Origin: Pseudolysinimonas kribbensis
Lineage (GTDB): Bacteria > Actinomycetota > Actinomycetes > Actinomycetales > Microbacteriaceae
NCBI RefSeq assembly: GCF_030161895.1
Contig: NZ_BSVB01000001.1
Location: forward strand, 3,410,001-3,474,000
DNA: 64,000 bases
Direction: 5' to 3'
Shown piece after piece: positions 44,231 to 53,905 of the stretch (position 1 is its first letter; each line of letters starts with the position of its first letter). The translations under genes were made by a program, and so were the position numbers. A model generated the notes under the pieces. It had not been told where the DNA came from, made no database searches, and was given only the letters and a program-made list of their open reading frames with translations.

Positions 44231-45189
44231 GCCGGATCGTCACGCCGTTCGCCTGGGCGGCCTCCCGCTGGACCCTCGGCCCTCGGGCGCTGCGCTGGGG
44301 GACGACCGCCGCTCTCGTGATGAGCGTGGTCATCGTCCTCGGGGGAGCGATCGTGCGCGTCACGTCGTCGGGCCTCGGATGCTCGACCTGGCCCACGTGC
44401 GACGGCCACGGCGTGCTGGTGGTGCCGGACACGGTGCACCAGCTGATCGAGCAGAGCAACCGCACGCTCACCGGCGTTCTGGTCGTCGCGGTCGGCTGGG
44501 CGATCATCGCGGTGCGGTTGCAGAGGCCGTGGGATCGCGCCCTCACCCGGCTCGCGTGGTCGATGTTCTGGCTCGTCATCGTCAACGCCGTCGCCGGCGG
44601 CATCACCGTGCTCGCCGGCCTGAACCCCTGGGTCGTCGCGCTGCACTTCGTGCTCGCGATGGCGCTGCTGGCCACCGCGACCCTCACCTGGCATCGCGCG
44701 CGCTGGCGCGGGACCCCGGGAGCCGTGGTGACCCCGCGCGCACGCGGCATGGGCTGGGCCGTCGTCGTCGCCTCGGCGGGGCTCGTCATCGTCGGCACGA
44801 TCGTGACCGGGGCGGGGCCGCACTCCGGCGACAGCACCGACCTGCGCCACCTCGTTCCTCGCAACGGGTTCGACTGGGGTTCGGTCGTCTGGGTGCACGG
44901 CCTGCTCGCCGCACTGGTGATCCTGCTCGCGGTCGCGACGCTGCTGCTCGTCCCGGCCGCCCGTCGCCGGGCGATCGTCTTCCTGGTCGTGCTGCTGCTG
45001 CAGGGGGCGGTGGGTCTCGTGCAATCGCTGACCGCACTGCCGGAGCTCCTCGTGGTCATCCACGTGCTGGGCGCGGCGCTCGTGTGGGTGGGCGCGATCC
45101 GGGTGCTGCTGGATGCCGATCCCGCGCTGTTCCCGCTCCGGAGTGCCGCGTCAGCACACGTGGAGGTCCTCGACGGCGGGACTGAGTGA
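44227..45189 (+). CDS. ctaA: Heme A synthase (CtaA/COX15 family)
   Basis: A 320-residue eight-span membrane protein that oxidises heme O to heme A. The first extracellular loop holds the cysteine pair in '[15 protein letters not shown]', followed by conserved His residues in '[14 protein letters not shown]' and, in the second half, '[13 protein letters not shown]' and '[16 protein letters not shown]'. 'TGAGPHSGD' is the matching loop of the second half. GTG 44227 overlaps the ctaB stop (GTGA). The last 39 bases overlap the convergent CWB2 gene. Confidence 0.93.
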   Translation: MSRIVTPFAWAASRWTLGPRALRWGTTAALVMSVVIVLGGAIVRVTSSGLGCSTWPTCDGHGVLVVPDTVHQLIEQSNRTLTGVLVVAVGWAIIAVRLQRPWDRALTRLAWSMFWLVIVNAVAGGITVLAGLNPWVVALHFVLAMALLATATLTWHRARWRGTPGAVVTPRARGMGWAVVVASAGLVIVGTIVTGAGPHSGDSTDLRHLVPRNGFDWGSVVWVHGLLAALVILLAVATLLLVPAARRRAIVFLVVLLLQGAVGLVQSLTALPELLVVIHVLGAALVWVGAIRVLLDADPALFPLRSAASAHVEVLDGGTE

Positions 45190-47341
45190 GGCCGGTCCGC
45201 CGAGCAGCCAAATGAGCTGAGTGTCCGAGTTGACGATCTGACCCGCGTCCACATCCGAGAGGCAGTCGGGCTGCGACAGATAGATCGGCCCCCGACGGCA
45301 CCGGCCAGCGGCGCGCCGGCGAGAGCGTCGGGGAAGTTCGCCCCTGTGGCGAGGAACACCGTCTCCGGGTCGGGGAAGAACTCGGCGCCGATCGCAGCCG
45401 CAGCCTCGTACCGGGTGGCACCGGTGTAGCGATGCACGTGCCTCGAACCGCCCATGAGGTCGTCCAGCGACGCCTCGATTCCCGGGCTGACGCTACCCGG
45501 ACCCCCGGCGATATCGACATCCGTGGTCCCGAGATCGAGCAGAAGACGCCGGGTCTCGGAGTCCAGGGCGGGGAGCAGACCGTTCACGAGGATCACCGGG
45601 GCGCCGATAGATCCGGCGGCGGGACCAGCGCTCAACGCGTCCGGGAAGTTGTTGCCGGTGGCGATGAACACCTCGCGCGCGCCGTCCCCGAGGAAGACGC
45701 TGCGAGTGATCGATCTCGATGCTGCGAAACGATCGGCCCCACTGAGTCGGAAGACGTCCGACGGCTTCTGCACGTATCCCGTCAACTGCGAGAGCACCGC
45801 ATCGCTCACCGACGCCGGGCCACCCGCCACGGCGATCTTCTGAGGCCGGAGACGCTGGAGTTCCCCGCCACTGCTGAGGGGATCTGCGTCGGCGATACCA
45901 GAAGGAGCACCCCTCCCTGCGCGATCGCCGCCGGGCCTGCGGAAAGGGCATCCGGGTAATTCAGGCCGTTGGCGACGTAGACGATGGGCACGCCGTCATT
46001 CGGCACGGACGGATAGGTCTCCTTCGACATCTCAACGGAACCCGTGTATCGATCGCTGCCGGATGTCCTGTACACGTCCAGAGTGCGCGGCATCAGCGCC
46101 ACCTTGCCCAGATCGGTCACCTGGTTCGGCGACAGCGTGATGTCCTCGCCGTCGCTGAAGTAGCGGGCGCCGCTCCACCATTGCGCGTTGTAGGTACCCA
46201 GCGGGTCGATGAACTGGACCCGGTAGGTGCCCGCCGGCAGTCCCTCGTCCTCGACCGTGCCCGTCCCGCCCTCATTCGCAGTGAACTTCTGGAACAGGGT
46301 GTAGTAGCCCGCGCTCTGGTCGAGTCGCCAGACGTCGACTTCGGCCTCGTACCCCACCGAGAATCCGCCCGGTTCCGGCGGCATGTTGACCTGCGCCTTG
46401 AGGATGCCACCGGCGACTTGAGTGATGTCCTTGCCGACGGCGGATCCGCCGCTCGCGATCGACACGTTCGGCGCGTCGAGTTCGCCGCCATCGCCCCAAC
46501 ACGCCTGCGCGAAGTATCCGATCCCGTTGGCGCAGATGCGGTAGTCGCCGGGCGCGACGCCGTTGAATTCGTAGTGTCCCGTCGCGTCGCTTGTCGTCGA
46601 CGCGATCTCGGCGCCCGACGAGATGAGCGAGACCTTGCCCTGTCGGGCGACCGGACCGGAGCCGTCGTCGTACGACAGTTGCCCCGAGATCTGGTTCTCG
46701 CGTGGGAGGACCTCGTCCACACCACTGACGACCTGCCCGAACGTGACCGTGACCGGCGGTGCCGTGACATCCCCGTAGCGCGTGCTGCTGAATCGGATCG
46801 TGTAGGTCTGGGGGTACAGGCGATCGAACCTGTACGTCTGCGTGGCGGGGTCGAATGTCGCCTGGGTGGCTCCGGATGACGCTCCCGAGTCCCATGAGCC
46901 GGTGACGATCGCCGAGCTCAGAGGTCCGTCCGACCCGGTGAGATGCCCGGTGATGACGGCGCCGGCCTCGAACTGCAGGTCCAGCCTGACATCTTGTCCG
47001 TCCGCGACGTCGACGTTCGACGAGTCCACCGACTGGATCACGTCCGGCGAGCTGCCGTCGTACCTGGCGCTCACGTGGTAACTCCCCGGCAGGAGGCCGG
47101 TGATCTGGTACGCCCCCGTAGTGGGGTCGAGGGAGGCGGTTCCGTACCCGCATCCATTCGACTCCGCATTGGCGCCGCAGACGACCAGCGGCTGAATGGC
47201 GTCCGGAACGGTCCCGTCGGGCATCGAAATGACCCCATGGATCATCCCCGTCCCGGTGTCGGCGAACGCGGGCCCGGAAGGAACCACGACGGCAACCGCG
47301 ATGACGAGCGCCGAAGTCAGGGCTGAGAGGGTGCGTGTCAT
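45151..47341 (-). CDS. Secreted protein with beta-sandwich repeats and three CWB2 cell-wall-binding repeats (paralogue 1)
   Basis: A 730-residue secreted protein after correction. A signal peptide ('LVIAVAVVVPSGPAFADTG') is followed by four or five carboxypeptidase-regulatory-like beta-sandwich units ('GTASLDPTTGAYQITGLLPG', 'YEFNGVAPGDYRICANG'). Three CWB2 repeats follow, each with an R-Y or R-F start and an 'NxPDAL' core: 'SGSDRYTGSVE...GLNYPDALSAG', 'SGADRFAAS...GNNFPDALSAG' and 'TGATRYEAA...GANFPDALAGA'. CWB2 trios anchor proteins non-covalently to wall polymers in Firmicutes. Breaks at plus-strand CCCC 45863-45866 and C run 45289-45293 are repaired by one base each. The end overlaps ctaA. 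ATG 47341 has GGAGGA upstream. The ligand is unknown. Confidence 0.85.
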
Positions 47342-47372
47342 GGATCCTCCACGAGGTCAGGTGGTCGCTCGG

Positions 47373-49541
47373 TCACGCGGGACAGGGTGTCATCGCCTCG
47401 ACGCCGGAACCCAGCGAGACCTGCCCTCCGATGAGCCGGATGCTCTGCGCCGCCTGAGCGCGCACCCAGTACTCGACGCTCGCCGGCACACAGTTCGACT
47501 CAACCAGATCGATCGGAGCGCGGTCGTGGCCCGCAAGTGCCGCGGCCGAGAGGGCATCGGCGAAGTTCGTGCCCACCGCGAAGTAGACCAGATCAGTGTG
47601 TCGGAAGAAGGTGGCGCCCAACTGCGCGGCGTTGTCGTAACGCGTGGAGCCGCCGAAGACCGTCACATGGCTCGGGCCGACAATCCCCTCGAGATCCTCT
47701 TGGATCCCGAAGCTCAGGCTGGCCGGCCCGCCGACGATGTCGACGGAGGTCGTGTGCAGGTCATGCAGGAGCGCGGTGGTCGCGCTGTCCAAATGCGAGG
47801 CCAGCCCGTCGACGAGGATCACGGGAGCGCTTACCGATCCCGCTGCCGGCCCGGCGCTCAGGGCGTCCGGATAGTTGTTCCCCGTGGCGATGAAAACGGT
47901 CGGGGCGCCGTCGGTCCCGAAGGCCGAGCGGGCGACGTTGCGGGAGGCGGCGAAGCGGTCGACGCCGGCCAGGCGTGTCGCCTTGCCGCTCGCCCCCGTG
48001 ACATAGGCATCGAGCTGATGGAGGACCGCCTCGTTCACCGACGCGGTCCCCCCGACCACGACGATCCGCTGGGGACGCAGCCGCGCGAGTTCAGCGGCGA
48101 TCGGCGGGGGAATCGCCATCGGCGTCACGAGGAGGATGTCGCCGTCGTCCTTGATCGCGGCCGGGCCGGCAGACAGCGCATCGGGGAAGTTCAGTCCATC
48201 CGCGACGTAGACGACGGGGACGCCCGACGCGGGGATGACCGGGAAGCGCTCGTTCGAGACCGCTGCGGACACGGCGAATCGGTCGGATCCTCCGGTTCTC
48301 TGCATGTCGATGTTCCACGGCTGCGCCGTGATCGTGCCCAGATCCACGGTGTGGCCTGACGTGACCACGATGTCCGTCGCTCCATCGGCGAACTGTGCAC
48401 CATCCCAGTACTGGGCACGGTTGGCATTGGTCTGATCGACCACCTGCAGTCGATACGTGCCCGCCGCGACCGCTGAGAAGCCGAACGCCGCGCTCGTATA
48501 GGAATCGAGCTCGTCGCCGTAGTCTCCGGTATCGGGATCCCGCCGGAGAAGTCTCACCTGCCACTGCGGGTCGCCGGCGCCGTGGACCTCACCGAGGATC
48601 TGCCCCCGCGGACGACGGTCGCATCGATGCCGTCGAGCACCTCGCCCTCGGAGACGGTGACATTGGGCGGGTCGTAGAAGCCTCCGCCTCCGTAGCACGT
48701 GAGATCGACGTAGTTCTGCTCTTGAAAGCAGATCGTGTAGCTGTCGGCCCAAAGCCCGTAGAAGTCGTAGCGCCCGTTGACGATCGGCGCCGAGATCTCT
48801 CCGCCCTTGTGATTCCAGGCCCATGCCACGCCATCCGGCAGGGGGATGCGACCCCGTTCTCGACGTAGGAGACCGTGCCACCGATGTTGGTCGACCGCGC
48901 GAGGGTACGGGACTGGTCGACGAGATCGACGCCTTCCACGACTGTCAGCCCTCCCCATTGCTGCGAGGACCAGCGGTCGGGTGGATCGACCAGGAGGAGT
49001 AGCTGCCGGGCGGCACGTCGCTGACCTGCCAGGTCTGGCTCGCGGCATCGAACGAGGCGGGGATCTTGAACGTGGCCGGCGAGGTGCGCCAGAAGAGCGT
49101 CACCGTCGTCGTCGCGTCGAGGGGGCCGTCGATGCCGGTGACGGCGCCACTGACGGTGGCGCCCCGAACGAGGCGCACGTTGACCTCTCGGGCGGCGCCG
49201 GCGGTGAGGACAACGTCGGGGCCGGTCGGCCCGAACGATCCGTCCCACCTCTCATGACGGACGATCTTCGACGTCCCCCCGTAGTCAAAGGTCAGATCGA
49301 ACGACCCTGCGGCAAGACCCGAGAAGAGATACCTGCCGTGCACGTCCGTCTGCTGACTCGAGACTCGGCCGAGCGTGACGGTCACCGGTCCGTCCAGCGT
49401 CGAACCGTCTGGCGCCGTCACGACACCATAAATCGAACCGGTGCCAGCGTCGGCTGTCGCACTCGCAGCCCCGGACATCGCGCCCGCCATGGCGAGGCAC
49501 AGGACGGCCAGTGCGCTGATGAGAGCCCGGATGCGAGACAC
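47373..49541 (-). CDS. Secreted protein with beta-sandwich repeats and three CWB2 cell-wall-binding repeats (paralogue 2)
   Basis: A paralogue of the adjacent downstream gene with the same plan, 723 residues after correction: signal peptide ('ISALAVLCLAMAGAMSGAA'), several beta-sandwich units starting 'GSIYGVVTAPDGSTLDGPV', then CWB2 repeats ('GGSDRFAVS...GLNFPDALSAG', 'AGVDRFAAS...GNNYPDALSAG', 'GGSTRYDNA...GTNFADALSAA'). GTG 49541 is preferred over GTG 49547 because AGGAG lies 5 bases upstream of it. Three breaks, at plus-strand GGG 48979-48981, CCCC 48852-48855 and C run 48603-48607, are each fixed by one base. It ends 31 bases before the start of paralogue 1, so the pair is probably one transcript. 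Confidence 0.83.
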
Positions 49542-49628
49542 CTTCACTCCTGACGTGGATGAAGAAAAGTTAGCACTCGCACGGCGCGGTGACGGCCGGC
49601 TTCTCGGCGCAGCCGGAGGAGCGCCCTG

Positions 49629-49634
49629 TAGGAT
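49629..49634 (+). promoter_or_regulatory. -10 element for suf operon
   Basis: TAGGAT in the divergent gap 49542-49718. The transcript would have a leader of about 75-80 bases ending in GAGAGAAGG at 49704-49712 before ATG 49719. No sufR gene or clear operator is visible. Confidence 0.4.
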
Positions 49635-49718
49635 CGTGGACAGATCGAACGCAATGGCGCGTGCCACGAATGCCGGTCCGAGCGGAATGGTTCGCAGCGG
49701 CAGAGAGAAGGTAACCCC

Positions 49719-51137
49719 ATGTCCGACGTGCTCATCGATCGTCCCGAGCTGGCCGGTCTCGGCCAGTATGAATTCGGCTGGTCCGACTCCGACGCCGCCG
49801 GCGCCGCCGCGCGGCGAGGCCTGAGCGACGAGGTCGTCCGGAACATCTCCGCGCTCAAGAACGAGCCCGAGTGGATGCTCAAGAACCGCCTCAAGGCGCT
49901 CAAGATCTTCGGCATGAAGCCGATGCCGACCTGGGGAGCCGACCTCACCGGGATCGACTTCGACAACATCAAGTACTTCGTGCGGTCGACCGAGAAGCAG
50001 GCCACCAGCTGGGAAGAGCTGCCCGACGACATCAAGGCCACCTACGAGAAGCTCGGGATCCCGGAGGCCGAGCGGCAGCGCCTCGTCGCCGGCGTCGCGG
50101 CCCAGTACGAGTCCGAGGTCGTGTATCACCAGATCCGTGAGGATCTCGAGAAGCAGGGCGTGATCTTCCTCGACACCGACACGGCCCTGAAGGAGCACCC
50201 GGAGCTCTTCAAGGAGCACTTCGGCACGGTGATCCCGGCCGGCGACAACAAGTTCGCGGCGCTCAACACGTCGGTGTGGTCAGGCGGATCGTTCGTCTAC
50301 GTGCCGCCCGGCGTGCACGTCGAGATCCCGCTGCAGGCCTACTTCCGGATCAACACCGAGAACATGGGCCAGTTCGAGCGGACCCTCATCATCGCCGACG
50401 AGGGCTCGTACGTGCACTACATCGAGGGCTGCACGGCGCCCATCTACAAGTCGGACTCGCTGCACTCGGCCGTCGTCGAGATCGTCGTCAAGAAGAACGC
50501 GCGCGTGCGCTACACGACGATCCAGAACTGGTCGAACAACGTCTACAACCTCGTGACCAAGCGTGCGATCGCACACGAGGGCGCCACCATGGAGTGGATC
50601 GACGGCAACATCGGCTCCAAGGTGACGATGAAGTACCCGTCGATCTATCTGGTGGGGGAGCACGCCAAGGGCGAGACCCTCTCGGTCGCCTTCGCGGGAC
50701 CGGGCCAGCATCAGGACGCGGGCGCGAAGATGATCCACATGGCGCCGTACACGACATCGTCGATCGTCTCGAAGTCGATCGCCCGAGGCGGAGGCCGCGC
50801 CGGTTACCGGGGCGAGGTCCGCGTCACCGAGGGGGCCCATCACGCCGCCAACACGGTGCGGTGCGACGCACTGCTGGTCGACACGATCTCGCGCTCCGAC
50901 ACCTACCCGGCCATCGACATCCGGGTGGATGACGTGCAGCTCGGCCACGAGGCGACCGTCTCGCGGGTGAGCGAGGAGCAGCTGTTCTACCTGCAGTCCC
51001 GCGGCATGCCCGAGGACGAGGCGATGGCGATGATCGTGCGCGGCTTCATCGAGCCGATCGCGCGCGAGCTGCCCATGGAGTACGCGCTCGAGCTCAACAA
51101 GCTCATCGAGATGAGCATGGAAGGCAGCGTCGGCTGA
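49719..51137 (+). CDS. sufB: Fe-S cluster assembly scaffold SufB
   Basis: Core scaffold of the SUF system, 472 residues; with SufC and SufD it builds iron-sulfur clusters. Typical blocks are '[18 protein letters not shown]', '[20 protein letters not shown]', '[21 protein letters not shown]' with the conserved cysteine, and '[20 protein letters not shown]'. ATG 49719 follows a purine-rich ribosome site. It is the first gene of sufB-sufD-Rieske-sufC-DUF59. The frame is intact. Confidence 0.96.
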   Translation: MSDVLIDRPELAGLGQYEFGWSDSDAAGAAARRGLSDEVVRNISALKNEPEWMLKNRLKALKIFGMKPMPTWGADLTGIDFDNIKYFVRSTEKQATSWEELPDDIKATYEKLGIPEAERQRLVAGVAAQYESEVVYHQIREDLEKQGVIFLDTDTALKEHPELFKEHFGTVIPAGDNKFAALNTSVWSGGSFVYVPPGVHVEIPLQAYFRINTENMGQFERTLIIADEGSYVHYIEGCTAPIYKSDSLHSAVVEIVVKKNARVRYTTIQNWSNNVYNLVTKRAIAHEGATMEWIDGNIGSKVTMKYPSIYLVGEHAKGETLSVAFAGPGQHQDAGAKMIHMAPYTTSSIVSKSIARGGGRAGYRGEVRVTEGAHHAANTVRCDALLVDTISRSDTYPAIDIRVDDVQLGHEATVSRVSEEQLFYLQSRGMPEDEAMAMIVRGFIEPIARELPMEYALELNKLIEMSMEGSVG

Positions 51138-51138
51138 C

Positions 51139-52293
51139 GTGAGCACGTACACCGAGACCGAGCCCACCTTCCTGGCCCCGGTCCAGACCCGTTCGGAGCG
51201 CTTCAAGAGCTTCGAGCATGCCGACTTCGCCGAGGTCACCGGCTTCGAGGCGGAGTGGAAGCTCACCCCGGTCGATCGCGTTCGCACCCTCATCGACGGC
51301 GAGCTCGACGGATCGCCGTACCCCGTGCTGTACCCGGAGGTCGCCGGCACGACCGTCGAGTGGATCGATCGCACCGACACCCGGATCGGCTCCGCCGGCC
51401 AGCCGGAGGAGCGCGCGGCCGCGAACGCCTGGACGGCCTTCGAGAAGGCGCTGCACATCGGGGTCCAGGGGAGGTCGCCGACGCGCTGACCGTCACCCGG
51501 GCGCAGCTCGGCGACACCCCGCGAGCCGCGCACGTGCTGATCACGGCCGCCGCGCAGTCGCGCGCGCTGGTCGTGCTCGACAGCCGCGGGCCGGCCGCCG
51601 TGACCGAGAACGTCGAGATCATCCTCGACGAGGGCGCCGACCTCACGGTCGTCAGCCTGCAGGAATGGGACGACGACGCGCTGCACCTCTCGAGCCAGTT
51701 CGCGCGGGTGGGCAAGGACGCGCGATTGAAGCACATCGTGGTGTCGCTCGGCGGGGCGGTCGTGCGGGTTAACCCTCGACGCACCTCGCGGGCGAGGGCT
51801 CGGAGGCCGAACTGCTCGGGGTCTACTTCGCCGACGCGCATCAGCACCTCGAGCAGCGCGTGTACGTGCATCACGATGCTCCGCACTCGCGCAGCCGGGT
51901 CACCTACAAGGGCGCGCTCAACGGCGACGGCGCACGCACGGTGTGGGTCGGCGACGTGCTCATCGGCCCCCGGGCGACGGGCACCGACAGCTACGAGCAG
52001 AACCGCAACCTCGTGCTGAGCGAAGGCACCCGAGCGGACTCGATCCCCAACCTCGAGATCGAGACCGGCGACATCGTCGGCGCGGGGCACGCGAGTGCCA
52101 CCGGTCGCTTCGACGACGAGCACCTGTTCTACCTGCAGGCACGCGGCATCCCCGAGGACGAGGCGCGCCGCCTCGTCGTGCTCGGCTTTCTCAGCGAGAT
52201 CGTGCAGCGCATCGGCGAACCGGCTCTGGAGGCGCGGTTGCTCGAGGCGCTCGTCGCGGAGCTGGAGGGGCTCGGACGGTGGCGGCGTCGTGA
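51139..52293 (+). CDS. sufD: Fe-S cluster assembly protein SufD
   Basis: SufB paralogue in the SufBCD complex, 385 residues after correction. Recognisable blocks are 'YEQNRNLVLSEGTRADSIPN', 'LEIETGDIVGAGHASATGR' and 'HLFYLQARGIPEDEARRLVV'. The start is GTG 51139, just after sufB. Three breaks are needed: GGGG 51468-51471 (gives 'HIGVQGEVADALTVTRAQ'), CCC 51773-51775 (gives 'RVNPSTHLAGEGSEAELLG') and GGGG 52267-52270 (gives the end 'AELEGARTVAAS'). With all three, the TGA at 52291-52293 overlaps the GTG of the Rieske gene. Confidence 0.9.
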
Positions 52294-52619
52294 GCCGGGA
52301 GCGCGCGTGCTCGGTCGCCGAGCTCGAACCGGACACGGCCAAGCGCGTCGTGCTGGGCGGGGTACCTATCGCCGTCGTCAAGGACTCGGCGGGCGCGATC
52401 CACGCGATCGGCGACACCTGCACCCACGGCGACATCTCGCTGAGCGAGGGATTCGTCGAGGACGACACCCTGGAGTGCTGGGCCCACGGCTCGCAGTTCT
52501 CCCTCCTGAGCGGCAAGCCGCTCAGCCTGCCGGCCTATGAGCCGGTCCCCGTCTTCGTCGTCGAGATCGACGGCGACGACGTGTACATCGACCCGGACGT
52601 GAAGAAGGACATCGCATGA
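52290..52619 (+). CDS. Rieske-type non-heme ferredoxin of the SUF operon
   Basis: A 109-residue small Rieske protein. The [2Fe-2S] ligands are visible as 'DTCTHGDISL' and 'LECWAHGSQFSLLSGKPL', the two Cys-X-His boxes. Such proteins are common members of actinobacterial suf operons, possibly as electron donors or cluster carriers. GTG 52290 overlaps the corrected sufD stop, and the TGA overlaps the sufC ATG, which supports tight coupling. It is too short to be part of an oxygenase. Confidence 0.9.
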   Translation: MSRERACSVAELEPDTAKRVVLGGVPIAVVKDSAGAIHAIGDTCTHGDISLSEGFVEDDTLECWAHGSQFSLLSGKPLSLPAYEPVPVFVVEIDGDDVYIDPDVKKDIA

Positions 52620-53394
52620 GCACCCTCGAGATCAAGGACCTCAAGGTCTCGATCGAGACCGATCAGGGCACCAAGCACATCCTCAAGGGCGTCGACCTGA
52701 CGATCCGGCAGGGCGAGATCCACGCGGTGATGGGCCCCAACGGCTCCGGCAAGTCGACCCTCGCCTACACGATCGCCGGACACCCGCGGTACAAGGTGGA
52801 GGGCGGCTCGATCACGCTGGACGGGCAGGACGTGCTCGCGATGACGGTCGACGCCCGCGCGCGCGCGGGGCTGTTCCTCGCGATGCAGTACCCGGTCGAG
52901 ATCCCCGGGGTCGCGGTGTCGAACTTCCTGCGCACCGCCAAGACCGCGATCGACGGGGAGGCCCCCGCGATCCGCGGGTGGGCAGGCACGGTCACGCAGG
53001 CGATGAAGAACCTGCGGATGGACAGCTCGTTCGCGTCGCGCAACGTCAACGAGGGGTTCTCGGGCGGCGAGAAGAAGCGCCACGAGATCCTGCAGCTCGA
53101 GCTGCTGAAGCCGAGCTTCGCGGTGCTCGACGAGACCGACTCCGGTCTCGACGTCGACGCGCTCAAGATCGTGTCGGAGGGCGTCAACCGGGCGCATGAG
53201 ACCACGAACCTCGGCATCCTGCTCATCACGCACTACACGCGGATCCTGCGCTACATCCACCCGGATTTCGTGCACGTCTTCGTCGACGGTCGCGTCGCCG
53301 AGGAGGGGGCCCCGAGCTCGCCGAGCGGCTCGAGGACGAGGGTTACGACAGGTATCTGAACGACGGGGCCGCGCTGGCCGGGGAGCAGGCGTAG
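52616..53394 (+). CDS. sufC: Fe-S assembly ATPase SufC
   Basis: ABC-type ATPase of SufBCD, 259 residues after correction. Walker A is 'HAVMGPNGSGKSTLAYTIAG'; the signature is 'NEGFSGGEKKRHEILQLEL'; Walker B is 'FAVLDETDSGLDVDALKIV', with the SufC-type Asp-Glu-Thr; and the H-loop His is in 'ILLITHYTRILRYI'. One base is missing in the G run 53305-53309; repair gives 'EEGGPELAERLEDEGYDRYL' at the C-terminus. ATG 52616 overlaps the Rieske stop. Confidence 0.95.
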
Positions 53395-53396
53395 CC

Positions 53397-53726
53397 ATGC
53401 CGACCGCACTGTCGCCCGCGCTCTTCGACCAGGTCGAGGAAGGTCTCAAGGACGTCATCGATCCCGAGCTGGGCGTCAACGTCGTCGACCTCGGCCTCAT
53501 CTACGACCTGGCCTGGGACGACGAGAACGACGCGCTCATCATCTCCATGACCCTCACCTCGGCGGGGTGCCCTCTGACGGACGTCCTCGAGGAGCAGACC
53601 GGCCAGGCGCTGGACGGCATCGTCGAGCGATTCCGGATCAACTGGGTGTGGATGCCGCCGTGGGGCCCCGAGCGGATCACCGACGACGGCCGAGACATGA
53701 TGAGAGCGATCGGCTTCAGCATCTGA
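53397..53726 (+). CDS. Metal-sulfur cluster assembly factor, DUF59/SufT-like
   Basis: A 109-residue MIP18/DUF59 protein, the usual last member of suf operons, involved in Fe-S maturation. Conserved segments are 'VIDPELGVNVVDLGLIYDL' and 'MTLTSAGCPLTDVLEEQ', with the cysteine in TSAGCP, and the tail 'WMPPWGPERITDDGRDMM'. It starts 2 bases after sufC. sufS and sufU, which usually lie between sufC and this gene, are missing. The 18 bases around its stop are repeated downstream. Confidence 0.9.
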   Translation: MPTALSPALFDQVEEGLKDVIDPELGVNVVDLGLIYDLAWDDENDALIISMTLTSAGCPLTDVLEEQTGQALDGIVERFRINWVWMPPWGPERITDDGRDMMRAIGFSI

Positions 53727-53809
53727 CGACGAAGTCGGCAGATGTCGGGCGCCGATGGCGGCCGACCGATCGCTCCTGCGACAGCAGGTAGCGGCTTCAG
53801 CATCTGACG
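53711..53809. repeat. Pair of 18-bp direct repeats at the end of the suf operon
   Basis: CGGCTTCAGCATCTGACG occurs at 53711-53728, where it encodes the last residues and stop of the DUF59 protein, and again at 53792-53809, outside any gene. The copies are identical and 81 bp apart. Most of the 53727-53905 gap lies between or just after them. Confidence 0.85.
53769..53791. terminator. Hairpin after suf operon
   Basis: CCTGC-GACA-GCAGG, extended by CGCT/AGCG with one bulge, forms a stem of about 9 bp. No T tract follows. It is a possible terminator for the suf transcript. Confidence 0.35.
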
Positions 53810-53893
53810 GCGAACGCGGGGAGCTCGGAGTCCGGTCCGCCCCCGTTCTGGCCCCACCCCTTCTGGGACCTCGGATCGCTCCGTCCGCCCCGA

Positions 53894-53899
53894 TAACCT
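53894..53899 (+). promoter_or_regulatory. -10 element for histidine kinase gene
   Basis: TAACCT ends 6 bases before ATG 53906, giving a leaderless message. Confidence 0.5.
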
Positions 53900-53905
53900 G
53901 AGTCC

